Assembly: GCF_018263855.1 (NCBI RefSeq)
Contig: NZ_CP073318.1
Location: 4,030,001-4,094,000, forward strand
Length of the DNA stretch: 64,000 nucleotides
Origin: Kutzneria sp. CA-103260
GTDB taxonomy: Bacteria > Actinomycetota > Actinomycetes > Mycobacteriales > Pseudonocardiaceae
Reading direction: 5' to 3'
The notes under the pieces were generated by a model, which saw only the letters and a list, made by a program, of their open reading frames with translations, did not search any database and was not told the DNA's origin. The translations under genes were made by a program, and so were the position numbers. Shown here piece by piece: positions 61,301 to 64,000 of the stretch. Each line of letters starts with the position of its first letter. Positions within the stretch are counted from its first letter, which is position 1.

Positions 61301-64000
61301 TCGCCCGAGACGTCGGTGCGCAGCACCAGGGTGTTGATGAACACGCCGACCAGGTCGTCGAGGGCGTCGTCGGTGCGGCCGGCGATCGGTGTGCCGAGAG
61401 GGATGTCCGCGCCGGCGCCGAGCTTGGACAGCAGGGCGGCCAACCCGGCCTGGAGCACCATGAACAGGCTGGCCCCGTTGGCGCGGGCCAGTTTGGTCAG
61501 CCTGGCGTGCAGGTCGGCGTCCAGGTCGAAGGCCACGCGTGAGCCGCGATAGGTGGCCACGGCCGGCCGCGCGTGGTCGGTGGGCAGTTCGAGCTGGTCG
61601 GGCAGATCGGCCAGCGCGCCCTTCCAAAACTCCAGCTGCTTCGAGACAACACTCTCGGCATCGTCCTCGCTGCCCAGCAACTCGTGCTGCCACAACGTGT
61701 AGTCCGCGTACTGCACCGGCAACGGCGTCCACAGCGGCGTGCTGCCCCCGACCCGCGCCGCATACGCCTGCGACAGGTCGCGGGCCAGCGGGGCGAGCGA
61801 CCAGCCGTCGGAGGCGATGTGGTGCACGACCACGACCAGGACATGGCGCTCACTGTCCACAGTGCACAGCGTGACCCGCATCGGGGTGTCCACGGACAGG
61901 TCGAAGCCTCGGCGCACAGCCTCGGTGACGCATGAATCCAGCGCGGCCTCGGTCACGTCGACCTGGGTGAACTGCTCGGTGGCGGCGTCGAGGACGAGCT
62001 GGTGCGGGGCACCGTCGATCTCCGGGTAGACCGTACGCAGGCTCTCGTGCCGCGCCACCACGTCGGTCACCGCGGCGGCCAGGGCCTCCTCGTTGACCGC
62101 GCCGTCGAGTCGGATAACGGCAGTGACGTTATAAGCCGAGCTGATGCCTTCGAGGCGGTTGAGGAACCACAACCGCCGCTGCGCGAAGGACAACGGCACC
62201 ACCTCGGGCCGCTCAACCGGGGCCAGCGTGGGTCGGGCCTGGTCAGAAGCGTCCAGCTGCTGCGCCAACGCGGCGACGGTCGGCGCGTCGAACAGGGCCC
62301 GTACCGCCAGCTCCACGCCCAGCACCGAGCGGACCCGGCTGACCAGGCGGGTCGCCAACAGCGAGTGGCCGCCGAGCTCGAAGAAACTCTCGGCCACGCC
62401 AACGGAAGGCAGGCCCAGCACCTCGGCGAACAGTCCGCACAGGATCTCTTCGCGCGGGCCCCGAGCCGCACGCCCGCCACCACCGGTCACGGCTTCGGGC
62501 ATGGGCAGCGCCTTGCGGTCGACCTTGCCGTTGGGGGTCAGGGGAAGCGCGTCGAGGACCATCACCACCGACGGCACCATGTACTCGGGCAGCACGCCCG
62601 ACACCGAGTCACGCACGACCGCCGGCTGCACCGCGCCGACGACGTAGCCCACCAGGCGCTTCTGACCAGCGGAATCGGCGCGCACGTCCACCGCGACATC
62701 GGTGATCCCCGGCACGGCCCGCAGCGCCGCCTCGACCTCACCCAGCTCGATCCGGTGGCCCCGCACCTTCACCTGGAAGTCCCGACGCTCCAAGAACTCC
62801 AACTGACCATCAGGCAGATACCGAACCCGGTCACCGGTGCGATACATCCGCGCACCAGGCACGTCCGAGAACGGATCGGCCATGAAGGAGATCGCCGTCC
62901 GGGTCGGGTTGTGCAGATACCCGCGGCCAACGCCGGTGCCGCCCACGTAGAGCTCACCGGGAACCCCCACCGGCACCGGCTGCAAGCCGTCACCCAGCAC
63001 ATACAACTGCGTGTTGCGCACCACCCGGCCGATCGGCACCCGCACCTCGCTCAGCGAGTCGCCGGCGCGGATGAAGGCGTGGGTCACGTCGTCCGAGCAC
63101 TCCGTGGGCCCATAAGCATTGACCAGCGGAATCAACGGGAAACGCTCGAACCACCGGGCACACAGATCCGGCGGCAACGCCTCACCCGTCACCACCAACC
63201 ACCGCAGATCGGCCAACTCCGGCACACCAGAACCGGCATCCCAACCATCCAAGGCGGCCCGCAGCAACGACGGCACAACCTCCAACACCGTGCACGGCAC
63301 CGCGAACAAGGCATCAGGATCAGACGCCGTGGAACGACCGACAACCCGCACAGTGCCGCCAACGATCAGCGGCAACAGCATCTGCCACACCGAGATGTCG
63401 AACGTCAGGGGCGCGTTCTGCACCACCACATCGCCGGCCGCCACGTCAAGGTCCTCGGCCTTGGCCAGCAGGTGGTTGACCATGCCGCGCCGATGCACCA
63501 TCGCACCCTTGGGCTTGCCGGTAGAACCCGACGTGAAAATCACATAAGCCAGATCATCCTCGGCACCGACAACCGGCGCCAACTCGTCGTCCTCGCCGTC
63601 GCCCAGCACAACCACGCGAACGGAACCATCAGCGGGCACCACCTCAGCGGCCAGCGAATCGAACTCGGGTGCCACCAGCAACAACCGGGCGCCACTGTCC
63701 TCCAACAACGAGGACAGCCGGGCCACCGGGGCGTTCGGGTCGAACGGCACATACGCGCCACCGGCCCCGAGGACACCCAGCACCGCCGCCACAAACCGCG
63801 CACTACGGTCGGACAGCACAGCAACCAACGAACCCGGCTCCACCGCACGGGAAACCAGACTCGCCCGCCGCACCAACGACCCATAAGTCACGGGGCCAAA
63901 GTCGTCCACCACGGCAACCGAGGACGGGTCACAGCGGCGCACCCGCTCCACGACCCCCTCGAAACCACCGTCCCGAGCGGAGTCGTTCCACTCCACCAAC
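58336..64000 (-). CDS. NRPS, C-terminal part: A-PCP-C-A-PCP-TE (5' end outside window)
   Basis: At least 1888 residues. It opens in the linker after a condensation domain (LVEWNDS), so more modules lie beyond base 64000. First A domain: TFDISVWQM, LEVVPSLL, VVTGEAL and NAYGPTECSDD give pocket D-I-W-E-V-T-A-D-D-K, one change from the known 2,4-diaminobutyrate code. PCP (GGHSLL), C domain HHIASDGW. Second A domain pocket D-I-L-Q-L-G-V-I-W-K, one change from a known glycine code. PCP (GGHSLL), then a thioesterase with GWSFGG and a late AHHDY His. So the chain ends Dab-Gly and is released by TE. No epimerase here. Substrates are inferred. Confidence 0.92.
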   Translation of the reverse strand, partial: LVEWNDSARDGGFEGVVERVRRCDPSSVAVVDDFGPVTYGSLVRRASLVSRAVEPGSLVAVLSDRSARFVAAVLGVLGAGGAYVPFDPNAPVARLSSLLEDSGARLLLVAPEFDSLAAEVVPADGSVRVVVLGDGEDDELAPVVGAEDDLAYVIFTSGSTGKPKGAMVHRRGMVNHLLAKAEDLDVAAGDVVVQNAPLTFDISVWQMLLPLIVGGTVRVVGRSTASDPDALFAVPCTVLEVVPSLLRAALDGWDAGSGVPELADLRWLVVTGEALPPDLCARWFERFPLIPLVNAYGPTECSDDVTHAFIRAGDSLSEVRVPIGRVVRNTQLYVLGDGLQPVPVGVPGELYVGGTGVGRGYLHNPTRTAISFMADPFSDVPGARMYRTGDRVRYLPDGQLEFLERRDFQVKVRGHRIELGEVEAALRAVPGITDVAVDVRADSAGQKRLVGYVVGAVQPAVVRDSVSGVLPEYMVPSVVMVLDALPLTPNGKVDRKALPMPEAVTGGGGRAARGPREEILCGLFAEVLGLPSVGVAESFFELGGHSLLATRLVSRVRSVLGVELAVRALFDAPTVAALAQQLDASDQARPTLAPVERPEVVPLSFAQRRLWFLNRLEGISSAYNVTAVIRLDGAVNEEALAAAVTDVVARHESLRTVYPEIDGAPHQLVLDAATEQFTQVDVTEAALDSCVTEAVRRGFDLSVDTPMRVTLCTVDSERHVLVVVVHHIASDGWSLAPLARDLSQAYAARVGGSTPLWTPLPVQYADYTLWQHELLGSEDDAESVVSKQLEFWKGALADLPDQLELPTDHARPAVATYRGSRVAFDLDADLHARLTKLARANGASLFMVLQAGLAALLSKLGAGADIPLGTPIAGRTDDALDDLVGVFINTLVLRTDVSGDPSFADLIARVRATDLAAYAHQDVPFERLVDVLNPSRSLARQPLFQVMLALHNNAEVRIDLGGVRGEVVPADLGTARFDLAFEFAELAGSGGLQAVVEYSTDLFEADTVRRMADRLVWVLRAMVADPKLTVSRLDVLAEDERERLLRTWNDTAVTLPEVSLPELLEGVVPDSVAVACQGTTLTYAVLHARANRLARLLISHGVGPESLVGLVMPRTADMVVALLAVLKTGGAYLPIDPNYPSDRVAYMLADANPVVVLSDSTVDIDCAAPRVLMDQVDLQGFSDATITDAERTAPRHPLNPAYVIYTSGSTGKPKGVTVPVRAFINLLMDMVRRTEITPDDRFLAVTTLGFDIFNLEILVPLLVGARLVVAGRDEVLDPEALARLSVASEATIMQATPSLWHALVGSHPESLRRLQALIGGEAVSRTLANSLVAAAAGVTNVYGPTETTIWSTAADLTTLRPGSPQIGKPLANTQVYVLDGALRPVPSGVNGELYIAGDGLARGYLNRPSLTGSRFVANPFGGPGSRMYRTGDVVRWGSDGELEYVGRTDHQVKIRGFRIELGEIEAALLARPEITQAAVVVREDRPGDKRLVAYLVAAELGDLRGELGRVLPDYMVPSAFVSLDALPLTANGKLDRKALPVPDLGPVAADDRPRTPQESILCGLFAEVLGLPDVGVRDGFFQLGGHSLLATRLISRIRATLNVELPIRVLFEAPSVSALVGRLGEQVDNDAFETLTPLQPSGTQTPVFCIHPTGCIAWSYLGLARHLGPDVPLYGLQARGITRDAVLPSDIGAMAADYLEHIQKVQPSGPYRLLGWSFGGVVAQEIAVQLQDRGERVELLASLDSDPLPDGDAIPDDRLLMANILEFFGHQPAPGDAEPTPARLVELFRAEDNPLAVLDERQIANLLDVWRNNVRLHRDFQPRRFTGRMVHFSAIEGAADPSAAVRRWAPHIDGTIDVHPVPAHHDYLMAPEPLAHIGQVLARLLSE

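Noticed and set aside
58507..61542. Open frame of over 1000 codons opposite the second NRPS
   Set aside because: Antisense frame caused by high GC. It is low-complexity, rich in Gly/Arg/His/Gln with no family motif, while the other strand encodes clear NRPS domains.

Overview
This is high-GC DNA packed with genes that use GTG and TTG starts as well as ATG. It carries Tat-exported enzymes, LacI, IclR, GntR and HxlR regulators, a DUF222/HNH protein and large modular synthetases. This points to a filamentous actinomycete, probably Pseudonocardiales-like. The genus is inferred only from gene content. I found no rRNA, tRNA, CRISPR array or complete mobile element.

Region 1 (1-11.6 kb) is mixed chromosomal content. 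It holds a patatin-like hydrolase, a serine-glyoxylate-type aminotransferase coupled to a large FAD/Fe-S 2-hydroxyacid dehydrogenase, a C39-like protein, cyclophilin, NAD-dependent DNA ligase, an APH-type kinase, a CGNR regulator divergent from an MBL hydrolase across a 36-bp perfect palindrome, and a beta-carbonic anhydrase divergent from an HxlR regulator.

Region 2 (11.5-20.9 kb) is a mannoside-use module. A secreted GH38 alpha-mannosidase faces a four-gene operon (mannose-6-P isomerase-like protein, sugar MFS porter, ROK kinase, LacI repressor). Two LacI-type operators lie between them. Region 3 (21-25.5 kb) holds exported PHP and PhoD-type phosphoesterases, an unrecognised small protein and a cupin lipoprotein.

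Region 4 (25.5-31.3 kb) is a one-carbon module: purU, a FadR-type GntR regulator, a dimethylglycine-oxidase-like enzyme and an MBL hydrolase, followed by an IclR regulator. A matching GATTGATATATCA operator lies in front of purU and of the oxidase gene.

Region 5 (33.0-52.6 kb) is the main finding: one seven-gene, tightly coupled minus-strand operon for a hybrid non-ribosomal peptide-polyketide. It begins with a three-module NRPS (A-PCP / C-A-PCP-E / C-A-PCP). The next gene encodes KS-(AT remnant)-ACP-C-A-PCP-(E-like). A KASIII-like enzyme and four genes (discrete ACP, acyl-CoA dehydrogenase, FkbH, 3-hydroxyacyl-CoA dehydrogenase) follow; these four are those that make hydroxymalonyl-ACP. No O-methyltransferase, working AT, thioesterase, MbtH protein, transporter or dedicated regulator is visible. 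How the extender is loaded and how the chain is released are therefore open. The KASIII-like enzyme, whose usual catalytic Asn reads as His, is a candidate for the loading step.

Region 6 (52.7-58.3 kb) is ordinary interspersed content: an LLM oxidoreductase, a PEBP-like exported protein, a quinone oxidoreductase behind a MerR-type promoter, a small early-set-fold protein, a Tat metallophosphoesterase with a LamG-like domain and a GNAT. Region 7 (58.3-64 kb) is the 3' end of a second NRPS gene running off the window: A(Dab-like)-PCP-C-A(Gly-like)-PCP-TE.
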